From Acinetobacter bouvetii DSM 14964 = CIP 107468 (GTDB lineage Bacteria > Pseudomonadota > Gammaproteobacteria > Pseudomonadales > Moraxellaceae), in contig NZ_KB849727.1 in NCBI RefSeq assembly GCF_000368865.1, positions 672,745 to 736,744 on the forward strand: a DNA stretch of 64,000 bases. Direction: 5' to 3'. This document shows, one piece after another, positions 27,721 to 37,029 of the stretch. The first letter of the stretch is position 1. Each line of letters opens with the position of its first letter. The notes below the pieces were generated by a model. That model was not told the origin of the DNA and made no database searches. It saw only the letters and a list, made by a program, of their open reading frames with translations. The position numbers and the translations under genes were made by a program.

Positions 27721-29151
27721 ATGTCGCAGAAAAAGAGCGTAATTTTTAAAAATCTGCTGCCCGTGATTAAACAATATCAACAGGCAGGGTTTACGCATGA
27801 AAAAATTGTTGCTTTACTCAGAGATGAACATCATCTCGATTTGGTAACAACCGAGACATTTAAAAGCTATTTATACCGTTATGCAAAAGTGACCTCCACT
27901 CTTTCCGAGAACATTAAAATGCCGAACACTTTCCACACCCCACGCGAAATTAAGAAATCGTCTAAGCTCGAGCATGTATGCTACGACATTCGCGGGCCAG
28001 TGTTGCGAGCGGCCAACGAAATGGAAGAGGCTGGACACAAAATCATTAAGCTGAATATTGGCAACCCTGCCCCATTCGGTTTTGAAGCCCCTCAAGAAAT
28101 CATCAATGATGTTGCATTGAACCTGCCAAATGCGATTGGCTATACAGATTCAAAAGGCATCTTCCCTGCGCGTAAAGCCATTTGCCAGTATTACCAGCAA
28201 AAAGGCATTCTGAACATGCATGTAAACGACGTGTATGTGGGCAATGGCGTATCAGAACTGATTGTAATGGCGATGCAGGGCCTGCTGGATGACGGCGATG
28301 AAATGCTGGTGCCCATGCCGGATTATCCGCTTTGGACTGCTGCCGTTAACTTATCTGGCGGCACCGCCATTCACTACAAATGCGATGAAGAAAACTACTG
28401 GTATCCAGACATTGCGGATATGGAAAGCAAAATCACGCCCAATACCCGCGGTATTGTGATTATCAATCCAAACAATCCGACTGGTGCGGTATACCCTCGC
28501 CATGTGCTGGAACAAATTGTTGCCTTAGCCAAAAAATATGACTTAATTTTGTTTGCTGACGAAATTTACGACAAAATTATTTATGACGGCATTGAGCATG
28601 TATCCGTAGCAGCTTTAGCCGGTGATCAGCTGTGCATTTCTTTTAATGGTTTGTCCAAAGCGTACCGCATTGCAGGCTACCGTTCAGGCTGGATGGCCAT
28701 CACTGGCGATAAATCCCGCGCCATGGATTATATTGAAGGTTTGGACATGCTGGCGTCTATGCGCCTGTGCGCCAACCATCAAGCGCAATATGCGATTCAA
28801 ACCGCTCTTGGCGGTTATCAGTCTATTAATGATCTGATCCGCCCAGGCGGCCGTTTATACGAACAGCGCAACATTGCATGGGAAATGCTGAATGAGATTC
28901 CTGGCGTATCTTGTGTGAAGCCGGAAGGCGCAATGTACTGCTTCCCTAAATTAGACCCTGAAGTTTATCCAATTGAAGATGATGAAAAATTCATGCTGGA
29001 TTTCTTAAGGGCTGAAAAAGTGTTGCTGGTTCAAGGAACGGGCTTCAACTGGCCGACACCGGATCACTTCCGCGTTGTCTTCCTGCCAGCAGAAAATGAA
29101 CTTCGTGAAGCAATTACACGCTTAGGACGTTTCTTGTCTAAAATGCGTTAA
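27721..29151 (+). CDS. alaA: Alanine transaminase with an N-terminal extension
   Basis: A 476-residue PLP aminotransferase. From about residue 75 it matches AlaA/YfbQ (SKLEHVCYDIRGPVLRAANEMEEAG, INPNNPTGAVYPR and the PLP-lysine region SFNGLSKAYRIAGYRSGW), the main pyruvate-glutamate transaminase. E. coli AlaA is about 405 residues; the extra N-terminal 70 residues (KQYQQAGFTHEKIVALLRDE, then TFKSYLYRYAK) look like a small helical domain of the kind seen in DNA-binding or plasmid proteins. AGGA lies eight bases before the ATG, supporting the long start. Confidence 0.9.
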   Translation: MSQKKSVIFKNLLPVIKQYQQAGFTHEKIVALLRDEHHLDLVTTETFKSYLYRYAKVTSTLSENIKMPNTFHTPREIKKSSKLEHVCYDIRGPVLRAANEMEEAGHKIIKLNIGNPAPFGFEAPQEIINDVALNLPNAIGYTDSKGIFPARKAICQYYQQKGILNMHVNDVYVGNGVSELIVMAMQGLLDDGDEMLVPMPDYPLWTAAVNLSGGTAIHYKCDEENYWYPDIADMESKITPNTRGIVIINPNNPTGAVYPRHVLEQIVALAKKYDLILFADEIYDKIIYDGIEHVSVAALAGDQLCISFNGLSKAYRIAGYRSGWMAITGDKSRAMDYIEGLDMLASMRLCANHQAQYAIQTALGGYQSINDLIRPGGRLYEQRNIAWEMLNEIPGVSCVKPEGAMYCFPKLDPEVYPIEDDEKFMLDFLRAEKVLLVQGTGFNWPTPDHFRVVFLPAENELREAITRLGRFLSKMR

Positions 29152-29156
29152 GCCAC

Positions 29157-29196
29157 AAAACTAAAAAACCGCACTGTTGTGCGGTTTTTTAGTTTT
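29157..29196. terminator. Bidirectional terminator between alaA and the acyltransferase
   Basis: An 18-bp perfect stem (core AAAAAACCGCAC / GTGCGGTTTTTT) around TGTT, between convergent genes. Confidence 0.95.
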
Positions 29197-29212
29197 CATA
29201 ATAAAGTTAAAT

Positions 29213-31192
29213 TTAATGCAACTTAAGCGGATTGCCGAATTGCTTAATGTAGGCTAAGCCTAATTGCTGTGAACCTATATAATTTAGATGATTATCATCT
29301 TTATTTCGGTACAGCGGCACGCCATTTATATTGATGCTGCACAATGCTGCGCCACAAATTGAAGAGGCAGGACGGATAACCTTAAGCTGTGGAAACTGAT
29401 GCTCTGCCCGCGCAACCATCTTATAAAACTGGATTAAATCCCGCTGAAACACTTGCCGGGAAACAGCGCAATTGACTCGTGTATTTAATATTTCATTTCG
29501 CACAATGCAATCTGCGGGAACATCATTCCGCATTAAACGCGGCATATCATCCAGCAGGATCACTTGGTCAGCAGATTGGGAAGCAATTGCAATTGCTTTC
29601 ATCAGCCCTTTTTCAAAGATCTCTTCGCTGCTGTGTTCTGTGCCATCCTGCAATTTCCATCCCTGATGAAAATACGGATAGTACCCGCCAGCCAAGATAA
29701 CCATAGGATAATGCTTATGCGCTAGATGTTCAGTAACAGCATCATTTCTTTGCTTCGTTTGTTCTAATTCTACCCACTTGCCATAATTCATTTGCAAGGT
29801 ATGCACATCTGGCAAATAGAATGTTGAACTTTGTGTCACATCATAACCGCGCAACTGAGCATCTTTAGCCCAAACATCCAGCATGCCGCTATAACTATTG
29901 GCATGTGAATCACCAATCAGTAAAAAATCAATTTCATCTTTTTGCCGGCCCAATACGCAGTCTTCAGGTTTTGGCAAAGTGCTGGGATCTTCAGTATCCA
30001 TGCATTTATAGCGGATCTCATGCGCAAAAGCATTCAAGGCCGCTGTTTGCGTATAGATCGCTTGGGGAAAACGCTGCGGATAGCCTTTTTCCAGCCACAT
30101 CGAAAATGCCGCACTGGAAAATAGCAAGGCTGGCATTACAAAACCCGCTAAAATCACCGTCTTATTCGGCAGCATGACAAAGCGTTTCGAGGGCTTTTCA
30201 ATGAATATATAAGTTATATATGCCAGTGAGATGGAAATCGCCAGAACCCAAAGCTGGTTAAGTTCATTCATCGGCCGCATATACATATAAAACAGAACAA
30301 TAACCGGCCAATGCCAAAGATACAGCGGATAAGAAATTTTCCCCACCCATCGGCTAAAACCATTGCTGAGCAGCAAATTGTGCCGCGGCGCTGAACCGCC
30401 AGCATAAATAATCAGTGCAGCAGCCACGCAGGGAAACAGCGCCATTACTCCCGGAAATGGCGTTTTATGATCCATCAAGCATGCCGTAGCAAAAATAACC
30501 GCCAAACTAAACCAGACAATGAGCTTAGTTACAGCGGCCGGCAACTGAATTTTAGGCATAAAGCAGATCAATGCTCCGCAAAGCAGCTCGAAAGCCCGTA
30601 CTGGCATGCTGTAATACGCTTTTTCTGCATTATCATGAAGTTCAAATTGCGCATAGGCCAAAGACACAATAAATAAAGCGCCAATCAGCCACAGGACATG
30701 CTTAAATCCCCATTTCTGAACAAAAAACAGCAGGATCAACGGCCAAAAAATATAAAACTGCTCTTCCACGCCTAAAGACCATAAGTGCAGCAAAGGCGTT
30801 TCGTGCACACTTTGACTAAAGTAATCTCCCACTTCCTTCTGCATAAAAATATTAGCCATTAAAAACGTTGCATACAGCACGCTTTTAAAGTAAGTCATAA
30901 GATCATCAGGTAAAAGCACATGCCAAGCGCAAAGTGATACAGCAGTCAATACCGTAAAATACGCAGGCGCTAATCGGATCACCCGCTTCTTATAAAAACG
31001 AGCTACTGAAAATTTTTCTGTCTGAATATCATGAATCACCGTCGTTGTTATCAAATAACCAGAGATCACAAAAAAAATATCCACACCAATATAACCGCCG
31101 GAAAAAAAAGTCCAGCCTATATGATTGAAAATGACCAATAAAACTGCAGCCGCTCTTAGACCGTCAATATCAGCGCGGTATGAAAGATTCAT
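29213..31192 (-). CDS. OafA/YrhL-type membrane acyltransferase with SGNH domain
   Basis: A 659-residue protein. The N-terminal acyltransferase-3 domain (YRADIDGLRAAAVLLVIFNH, GYIGVDIFFVISGYLI, RLAPAYF) has about ten membrane helices. It is followed from about residue 400 by an extracytoplasmic SGNH hydrolase-like domain with FLLIGDSHANSYSGM and the catalytic Asp/His block DDNHLNYIGSQQLG. Family members O-acetylate surface polysaccharides. The gene stands alone rather than in a polysaccharide cluster, so its acceptor is unknown. Confidence 0.93.
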   Translation of the reverse strand: MNLSYRADIDGLRAAAVLLVIFNHIGWTFFSGGYIGVDIFFVISGYLITTTVIHDIQTEKFSVARFYKKRVIRLAPAYFTVLTAVSLCAWHVLLPDDLMTYFKSVLYATFLMANIFMQKEVGDYFSQSVHETPLLHLWSLGVEEQFYIFWPLILLFFVQKWGFKHVLWLIGALFIVSLAYAQFELHDNAEKAYYSMPVRAFELLCGALICFMPKIQLPAAVTKLIVWFSLAVIFATACLMDHKTPFPGVMALFPCVAAALIIYAGGSAPRHNLLLSNGFSRWVGKISYPLYLWHWPVIVLFYMYMRPMNELNQLWVLAISISLAYITYIFIEKPSKRFVMLPNKTVILAGFVMPALLFSSAAFSMWLEKGYPQRFPQAIYTQTAALNAFAHEIRYKCMDTEDPSTLPKPEDCVLGRQKDEIDFLLIGDSHANSYSGMLDVWAKDAQLRGYDVTQSSTFYLPDVHTLQMNYGKWVELEQTKQRNDAVTEHLAHKHYPMVILAGGYYPYFHQGWKLQDGTEHSSEEIFEKGLMKAIAIASQSADQVILLDDMPRLMRNDVPADCIVRNEILNTRVNCAVSRQVFQRDLIQFYKMVARAEHQFPQLKVIRPASSICGAALCSININGVPLYRNKDDNHLNYIGSQQLGLAYIKQFGNPLKLH

Positions 31193-31414
31193 GATTTATG
31201 ACAGTGGCAAAATAGTATCGCGATTGTATGCCTTTCTTTCGAAAATTCAATTTGCAAGCTTAAACGTTTTATTCACTGTACGCCTGAGTACAAGACAAAC
31301 ATACAAGCTGAGGATATGGGCCTCTTTTTTATCATTTTTTGTGATTTACAGTCCTACAAAACCTGCCTTATTCATGCTATTTTTTAAGCAAATGTAGAAC
31401 CTAATGAGTACAGG

Positions 31415-32587
31415 ATGTCCTCAACCCGCGTTAAATTAAGTATTTTTTTATGCCTATGCATGTGTTTAGGCATTGGCATTCTGCGTTTTTCCTATACCGC
31501 GCTTTTACCGACAACACGTGAATCTTTTGGCTGGACAGCTCATTTCGCCAGCATCCTCGGCAGTGCAAATTTATTGGGTTATTTAATGGGCGCATTTTGG
31601 GCGATGCGTTTGCCGCAAACCCGTGTCATGGCAGCCTATATTCAAGCCGCAGCCTTTGCTGGCATGTTCAGTTTAATGAGCTGCGCCTTTTCCGGCTTTC
31701 CTGACCTGTGGTATCTATTTTGGCGGGTTATTTCCGGCATCTGCGGCGGTCTGATCATGATTCTTTCACCCAGCATTGTGGCGCAGTGCTGCGAGTTAAA
31801 AGACCGTTTTAAAATCAACTTTATCGGCTTTAGCGGCATAGGCATCGGAGTTTTGCTGGCCACGCTGTTCCTGCCCTATTTGGACCAAATCGCAGTCCGT
31901 ACCGCTTGGCTCATCTTAAGCGCATTTGCACTGGCGATCAGTGTCTGCTTAAGTGTGCTGCTGCAAGACTTTAAACCGCTGCTCAGCACCCGTTCGGTAA
32001 AACAGCATGAGCAAGTGCAGCTGAATACCGTATTTTTAAGCTTAATTGCAGTCTATGGCTGCAGCGCTTTTGCTTATGTGCCGCATTCATTATTTTGGAT
32101 TGATTATTTAACCCAAGTGTTAAAGCTGGACTTATATTGGATGAATTTCAACTGGATTCTATATGGTTCCGGCAGCGCCCTAGGCGCATTCTGCTCTTAT
32201 CTCTTAGCCAAGAAATTAGGGAATTTCAACACTTTAAAAATTCTTTACTGCACCTATGTTTTTGCTATTGCCGTGGCAGTACTTAACATCAGCCCATTCT
32301 TTACCTTTATGTCCTCATTTTTGACAGGCCTGCTCAACCCTGCCGTGGTCTTTTTAACCTCTTACACCATTTTGCAATTATACGGCAACGCCTATAAAAA
32401 GCTGTGGAGCATTGCCACACTGACTTTTGCCGCCATCCAATTGATCGGAGGGCTGAGCTTCAGCGCACTGCAGCATTTTGGCGTCAGCTATCATCAGCAA
32501 TTCATGATTGCTTCTGCTGTTTTGCTGATTGGCACTTTGCAGTTATTTTGGGCAACACGAAGCAATGCACATATAGCGGCTCAGTAG
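31415..32587 (+). CDS. YbfB/YjiJ-family MFS transporter
   Basis: A 390-residue protein with about twelve hydrophobic segments. The start MCLGIGILRFSYTALLPT and the block WRVISGICGGLIMIL match the YbfB/YjiJ branch of the major facilitator superfamily. The substrate is unknown for the branch. The ATG follows ACAGG. It is divergent from the acyltransferase gene and ends at a strong terminator. Confidence 0.9.
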   Translation: MSSTRVKLSIFLCLCMCLGIGILRFSYTALLPTTRESFGWTAHFASILGSANLLGYLMGAFWAMRLPQTRVMAAYIQAAAFAGMFSLMSCAFSGFPDLWYLFWRVISGICGGLIMILSPSIVAQCCELKDRFKINFIGFSGIGIGVLLATLFLPYLDQIAVRTAWLILSAFALAISVCLSVLLQDFKPLLSTRSVKQHEQVQLNTVFLSLIAVYGCSAFAYVPHSLFWIDYLTQVLKLDLYWMNFNWILYGSGSALGAFCSYLLAKKLGNFNTLKILYCTYVFAIAVAVLNISPFFTFMSSFLTGLLNPAVVFLTSYTILQLYGNAYKKLWSIATLTFAAIQLIGGLSFSALQHFGVSYHQQFMIASAVLLIGTLQLFWATRSNAHIAAQ

Positions 32588-32640
32588 TTCCGTGAGTTAA
32601 GCCTGTCATCCAGCAGAAAAGAATACTGCTATTGATGGCA

Positions 32641-32681
32641 AAAACAAACAGGCGTCAAATCCCTTGACGCCTGTTTGTTTT
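32641..32681 (+). terminator. Terminator after the MFS gene
   Basis: An 18-bp perfect stem (core AAACAGGCGTCAA / TTGACGCCTGTTT) with a five-base loop and a T-rich end. Confidence 0.92.
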
Positions 32682-32808
32682 ATAGCTTTTGCTATGGGTT
32701 TTATTCTTAGCCAAAACACTGTCTAATTCCAAAGCAATGCCTTGCCTATTGAGCCTAAATCTTTAAAAACTCCATATAAACACTGTCATTCGCAACTCAG
32801 CTGAAACT

Positions 32809-32967
32809 TTAGCGCTGCTGCTGATTGCGTTGATTTTTCTGGTTGTGCTGCTGTTTGCCAGATTTCTGATCTTGCTGCGGTTGCTGTTGCTGTTGTTGAT
32901 TCTGCTGGTTTTGCTGTTGCTGATCCTGTTGCTGCTGGTTTTGCTGTTGCTGCTGATGACGGGCCAT
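32809..32967 (-). CDS. 52-residue glutamine-rich microprotein
   Basis: The frame reads MARHQQQQQNQQQQD and is roughly 60 percent Gln, with Asn, Asp and a basic end (KSGKQQHNQKNQRNQQQR). CAG and CAA are mixed, so it is not a pure triplet expansion. AGGAG lies about nine bases before the ATG. Low-complexity Gln-rich proteins of this kind may bind nucleic acid through their basic residues or form assemblies, but no function is recognised. A longer overlapping frame (to 33020) is a shift of the same DNA and lacks this ribosome site. Confidence 0.6.
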   Translation of the reverse strand: MARHQQQQQNQQQQDQQQQNQQNQQQQQQPQQDQKSGKQQHNQKNQRNQQQR

Positions 32968-33410
32968 TTCATGTAACTCCTGCTCTGTGAAATGAAATCA
33001 ATGCATACACCTAAAGCCATGTATCCATCTGTGATAAAAATACCGCTTTGTTCAGCTTTCCTTATTCAACATCTTGGCAATAACCACTTTAGCCCAGTTA
33101 TCCGTGTTTCCAAGCCCTGAGCTGTTTCAAAATGCTTCAATGTAATGACACTTTAAATAAAATGAATAAATTCAGCAGCCCGATAATTTAATATTTACGG
33201 AATTAACGCTACTGCTAACGATGCAAACTTAATTAAACACAATCTTCAGCAGAGTAAAAATTTTTCCCGACTGTACTGCAAATACTGAGCCTGCATAGCC
33301 TCATGCCGCAATAGATCTGAAAATCATCTGATGCAGCGCTGGGCTATCTATCCCTTCAGATCATGTCCCAAGCTGCAGGCCAAACAATCAGGATGTGCAT
33401 CACTTATGCG
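32968..33410. other. Intergenic region upstream of the Gln-rich microprotein
   Basis: About 440 bases with no convincing gene. It includes a GATCTGAA/TTCAGATC dyad with wide spacing (33311-33362). It probably holds the promoter of the microprotein gene. Confidence 0.4.
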
Positions 33411-33443
33411 AATAATAATCCCGCAAAAAGCGGGATTATTATT
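33411..33443. terminator. Terminator after the DUF4124 gene
   Basis: A 14-bp perfect stem (core AATCCCGC / GCGGGATT) around AAAAA; AT-rich flanks on both sides. Confidence 0.8.
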
Positions 33444-33501
33444 TGACGGCAATTAGGCACTATACAAACTTGCTTTAAGCGCTGCTTTCAACACTGAAGG
33501 C

Positions 33502-33798
33502 CTAGCGCTCTTTCGTCATTTTGTAAGCATCTTGCGCAATGGCTAAACTTTTCTTTTTGCCTTCGTCTGTATCAGCAATTTCATTCGTTGTGCCATTTTT
33601 TGCTTTAGGCTGAATGGGAGCACGGGTTTGGCCGTATAGCCGCCGCTGCTCTTGCTGAAAATTGGCATCTGCTGTCGCACCCGGACAAGGCTTGGACTGA
33701 TAGATGATTGAACCTTTAAGATTGCATTTATACACTGCGCCAGCCTGCGCTAAACATGGCATTCCCAGCAAAATTAAAATTGACCAGTAAAGCTTCAT
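33502..33798 (-). CDS. DUF4124-domain periplasmic protein
   Basis: A 98-residue protein with a signal peptide (MKLYWSILILLGMPCLAQAG) and a DUF4124 core: AVYKCNLKGSIIYQSKPCPG, with the two conserved cysteines. The domain is common in secreted proteins of proteobacteria with unknown function. A charged Lys-rich tail follows. AAGGGAAAT precedes the ATG. It lies downstream of icd on the same strand, but icd has its own terminator. Confidence 0.88.
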   Translation of the reverse strand: MKLYWSILILLGMPCLAQAGAVYKCNLKGSIIYQSKPCPGATADANFQQEQRRLYGQTRAPIQPKAKNGTTNEIADTDEGKKKSLAIAQDAYKMTKER

Positions 33799-33867
33799 TT
33801 TTTATTTCCCTTATAATTTCCGTACAAAATATCATCAAGTTTTTTAAAATTCTAGCTTTTACAAACA

Positions 33868-33894
33868 AATAACCCGCAATATATGCGGGTTATT
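33868..33894 (-). terminator. Terminator after icd
   Basis: AATAACCCGCA pairs with TGCGGGTTATT around five bases; a TTTG-rich tail follows on the minus strand. Confidence 0.8.
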
Positions 33895-33923
33895 CGAAAC
33901 TGGATGGAGCTTCTTGCCGGCAG

Positions 33924-35177
33924 CTATTCCATATTATCAATAATGGCTTGGCCAAATTCAGAACACCGAAGCAGCGTTGCATCCGGCATTAAACGCTCAA
34001 AATCGTAAGTAACGGTCTTGGCCGCAATTGCCCCGGAAATGCCTTTGATAATTAAGTCAGCAGCCTCTTCCCAGCCCATATCGCGCAGCATCATTTCGGC
34101 AGAAAGAATAATGGAGCCTGGATTTACCTTATCTTGACCTGCATATTTGGGCGCAGTGCCATGTGTCGCTTCATACACCTGAACCGCACCGCCAATATTC
34201 GCTCCCGGAGCAATGCCAATACCGCCAACTTCGGCCGCCAGCGCATCTGATATATAGTCGCCGTTTAAGTTCAGCGTCGCAATTACGGAATAGTCGGATG
34301 GACGCATTAAAATCTGCTGCAGGAATGCATCAGCAATCACATCTTTAATAATGATGTCTTTACCTGTTTTAGGGTTTTTAATTTTAACCCAAGGGCCACC
34401 GTCAATCAGTTCGCCGCCAAAACGCTCCAGTGCCAGTTCATAGCCCCACTCTTTAAATGCGCCTTCGGTATATTTCATAATGTTGCCTTTGTGAACCAGC
34501 GTCACAGACGGCTTATTGTTATCAATCGCAAATTGAATGGCTTTACGAACCAGACGCTGAGTGCCTTCCTTAGAGACCGGTTTAATGCCAATACCGCAGT
34601 TCTCTTCAAAACGGATCTTGGTGACGCCCATTTCTTCTTTTAAAAATTTGATGACTTTTTTCGCTTCCGGAGAATCCGCTTTCCATTCAATGCCTGCATA
34701 AATATCTTCAGAATTTTCACGGAAAATCACCATGTCGGTCTGTTCCGGATGCTGCACAGGAGACGGCACACCTTTAAACCAGCGCACTGGGCGCACGCAG
34801 ACATATAAGTCAAGTTCCTGACGCAGTGCAACATTAAGCGAGCGGATACCGCCGCCTACGGGAGTTGTCAGCGGGCCTTTAATCGATACAACATATTCGC
34901 GCAGCGCTTCCAAAGTTTCATCCGGCATATAAGTGCCGTAAATTTTATTGGCCTTTTCACCGCAATAAACTTCCATCCATTCAATAGAGCGCTTGCCGCC
35001 GTAAGCTTTTTGCACAGCCGCATCAACCACGGCTTTCATGGCTGGGGTAATGTCAACGCCAATGCCGTCCCCTTCAATAAAAGGGATAATCGGCTGATTA
35101 GGCACGTTTAATGACAAATCTGAATTTACGCTTATTTTACTGCCATCCACGGGTACGGCAATTTTCTGATAACCCAT
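33924..35177 (-). CDS. icd: NADP-dependent isocitrate dehydrogenase
   Basis: A 417-residue Icd of the E. coli homodimeric type (416 residues). Landmarks include [17 protein letters not shown], the substrate-binding [19 protein letters not shown] with the phosphorylatable-Ser region, and the late [19 protein letters not shown] metal site. It makes 2-oxoglutarate and NADPH in the TCA cycle. The frame extends 19 codons upstream, but AAGGAG lies ten bases before the ATG at 35177, which gives the standard length. Confidence 0.96.
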   Translation of the reverse strand: MGYQKIAVPVDGSKISVNSDLSLNVPNQPIIPFIEGDGIGVDITPAMKAVVDAAVQKAYGGKRSIEWMEVYCGEKANKIYGTYMPDETLEALREYVVSIKGPLTTPVGGGIRSLNVALRQELDLYVCVRPVRWFKGVPSPVQHPEQTDMVIFRENSEDIYAGIEWKADSPEAKKVIKFLKEEMGVTKIRFEENCGIGIKPVSKEGTQRLVRKAIQFAIDNNKPSVTLVHKGNIMKYTEGAFKEWGYELALERFGGELIDGGPWVKIKNPKTGKDIIIKDVIADAFLQQILMRPSDYSVIATLNLNGDYISDALAAEVGGIGIAPGANIGGAVQVYEATHGTAPKYAGQDKVNPGSIILSAEMMLRDMGWEEAADLIIKGISGAIAAKTVTYDFERLMPDATLLRCSEFGQAIIDNME

Positions 35178-35374
35178 TTTCTGTAATTCTCCTTCTTCTT
35201 TATCTGGCAATCTAAAAAATATTTGCCAATTCACAATACTTTCATTCTATCTTCACGCATAATAGATTAATCGAATTCAAACATCTTTGAGATTTATAAG
35301 GGAAATAGCCTTATTTCCCGCTTAAATAAAACTCGATGTTTCTTTTATTTATATTAGTGAAGAAGCTATTTCAT

Positions 35375-36163
35375 ATGAAAATCGTCATTCTCAATAAGCC
35401 TTATGACGTGCTCTCCCAATTCCGTAAAGACGAAGCGCACTTGACCATGTCCGACTTCGTAGACGATCCAACTTTGCGTTTGGCTGGCCGTCTAGATATG
35501 GACTCCGAAGGTTTAGTCTTCCTAACCGATCACGGCGGTCTAAACCAATACATTACCAACCCTGCCAATAAAAAGTTTAAAACTTATTTGGTTCAGGTTG
35601 AAGGTGATGTCACTGAAGAAGCACTTGAGCAGCTTCGCAAAGGCGTAGAGCTAAAAGACGGCATGACACTTCCTGCCAAAGCGGACAAAGTTGAACAGCC
35701 TGAATGGTTGTGGGACCGTGATCCTCCTGTACGTTTCCGCGCCTCTATTCCTACATCTTGGGTTGAAATTTCAATCTGTGAAGGCCGTAACCGCCAAGTG
35801 CGCCGTATGTGCGCTGCTGTAGGTTTCCCAGTTTTGCGCTTGATCCGCACTCAAATTGGCGGAATCAGTCTGGTTCAAATGGACTTAAAGCCAGGTGAAA
35901 CAAAAGAGATTGAACCGCTGCTTTACCCAGACTTCCAAAATATTCCTGCGGAAGAGCCTTACCGTTCACGTTCTTATGTGAAAAAACCAGGCGGTACGGG
36001 CGGTAAGCCAATGGTGCGTAAAAACAAAGATGGCTCTGTGAAGAAGTCTGGTACAAAGCGTATTTGGCAAATGGATGATAGCGAGAAGCCGAAACGCCGC
36101 ACCAACGGTACGACACGCCCAAATACTAAAGCGCCACGCGGCCGCGGACGTAATGGCCGTTAA
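35375..36163 (+). CDS. rluE: 23S rRNA pseudouridine synthase RluE-like
   Basis: A 262-residue RsuA/RluB/RluE-family synthase. It has the catalytic-Asp block GRLDMDSEGLVFLTDHG and the closing motif EGRNRQVRRMCAAVGFPVLRLIR. It lacks the N-terminal S4 domain, as RluE does. RluE modifies U2457 of 23S rRNA. A C-terminal basic tail of about 70 residues (KKPGG, RTNGTTRPN, RGRGRNGR) is longer than in E. coli and probably aids RNA binding. The start ATG at 35375 gives MKIVILNKPYDVLSQF. It is divergent from icd. Confidence 0.92.
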   Translation: MKIVILNKPYDVLSQFRKDEAHLTMSDFVDDPTLRLAGRLDMDSEGLVFLTDHGGLNQYITNPANKKFKTYLVQVEGDVTEEALEQLRKGVELKDGMTLPAKADKVEQPEWLWDRDPPVRFRASIPTSWVEISICEGRNRQVRRMCAAVGFPVLRLIRTQIGGISLVQMDLKPGETKEIEPLLYPDFQNIPAEEPYRSRSYVKKPGGTGGKPMVRKNKDGSVKKSGTKRIWQMDDSEKPKRRTNGTTRPNTKAPRGRGRNGR

Positions 36164-36177
36164 GATTTAAGAATATT

Positions 36178-36202
36178 AAAGCTCACGTAAGTGGGCTTTT
36201 TT
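36178..36202 (+). terminator. Terminator after rluE
   Basis: AAAGCTCAC pairs with GTGGGCTTT (one G-T pair) and is followed by T. The T-run includes the stop codon of the convergent gene. Confidence 0.85.
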
Positions 36203-36965
36203 ATGCTTCATACTTTAATTCTTTATCCAAATGCATGTTTACGTGAAAAAATGGTGAATTTACGTTTCTTGGATATAATTGCATGAATAAATCTCTTTGA
36301 ATTTCAAATCCATTCTTACATTCGTAAGACACATTGAAGAGTTCTTCTAACTGTTTATTCAAATTTAATTGATCAACTAATTCTGTTGATAGATGAAGTT
36401 TCATTTCTGCTTTATCAGATCTCTTCAAAAGATCTATATTTTCTAAACACTCTAATGTCTTTTTTTCAATAATTTTAAAGTGATAGGCATCTTCACCTAA
36501 GTTTTCTAAATTAAAATATATAGTAATAAAAACTGCATTATCGTAAATGTATTCACCTGAGCTATTGTCTGCCGACAGATTATTACCGAAAGCAGCTCTT
36601 GCTTGAAAATCTGAAATGAAAAGTTTCGGAAATAACAGCTGCCGCTGTTCCGACTGCTGCTCTTTTTGTGTTTGAACCAATTGTCTTTGCTGCTCTATTC
36701 CTTTTTGCATCTCATCAATTTGCAACTGAAGCGCTCTTTCTTGCTGTTCCAAAGCTTTGGTATTTTGATCTAATTGCTTACCTTGTTGGACATAACCCAT
36801 AATCAGCCAAAGAAATGCAATGGGCGCGACAATTCCTGCTAATGCATCACCTAATTCATTTAAAGATGATGGAGATTTCAATCCTCCAAAAAACCAAACA
36901 ATAATAATTACAGTCAACCAAATGCCTGTAATAGCAATACCCCAATTTAAACTTTTCTGATTCAT
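36201..36965 (-). CDS. Orphan two-helix membrane protein with coiled coil
   Basis: A 254-residue protein I do not recognise. Two membrane segments (residues 8-27 and about 41-61) precede a Gln/Glu-rich coiled coil (residues 62-108: QQGKQLDQNTKALEQQER and onward). A soluble C-terminal domain of mixed character follows (LFPKLFISDFQARAAF, YHFKIIEKKTLECLENI). The start is only about a dozen bases after the T-run of the M61-peptidase terminator, with no clear promoter or Shine-Dalgarno (only GAAAAAG). The A/T-rich codon use differs from the flanking housekeeping genes, suggesting insertion. Similar layouts occur in some phage-defence or stress membrane proteins, but this is only a resemblance. Confidence 0.75.
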   Translation of the reverse strand: MNQKSLNWGIAITGIWLTVIIIVWFFGGLKSPSSLNELGDALAGIVAPIAFLWLIMGYVQQGKQLDQNTKALEQQERALQLQIDEMQKGIEQQRQLVQTQKEQQSEQRQLLFPKLFISDFQARAAFGNNLSADNSSGEYIYDNAVFITIYFNLENLGEDAYHFKIIEKKTLECLENIDLLKRSDKAEMKLHLSTELVDQLNLNKQLEELFNVSYECKNGFEIQRDLFMQLYPRNVNSPFFHVNMHLDKELKYEA

Positions 36966-36976
36966 CTTTTTCTAAT

Positions 36977-37004
36977 AAAAAACCCATACCTAAGTATGGG
37001 TTTT
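36977..37004 (-). terminator. Terminator after the M61 peptidase gene
   Basis: AAAACCCATAC pairs with GTATGGGTTTT around CTAA, with a T-run on the minus strand that stops just before the orphan membrane gene. Confidence 0.9.
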
Positions 37005-37029
37005 ACCTTAAAATTAAAGGCTTATCAAA

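Noticed and set aside
32805..32965. Repeating CAG/CAA pattern resembling a short repeat array
   Set aside because: No constant repeat-spacer structure; it is the coding sequence of the Gln-rich microprotein, not a CRISPR.
33018..33122. 34-codon plus-strand frame
   Set aside because: No ribosome site, no coding bias, and it lies in the promoter region of a divergent microprotein.
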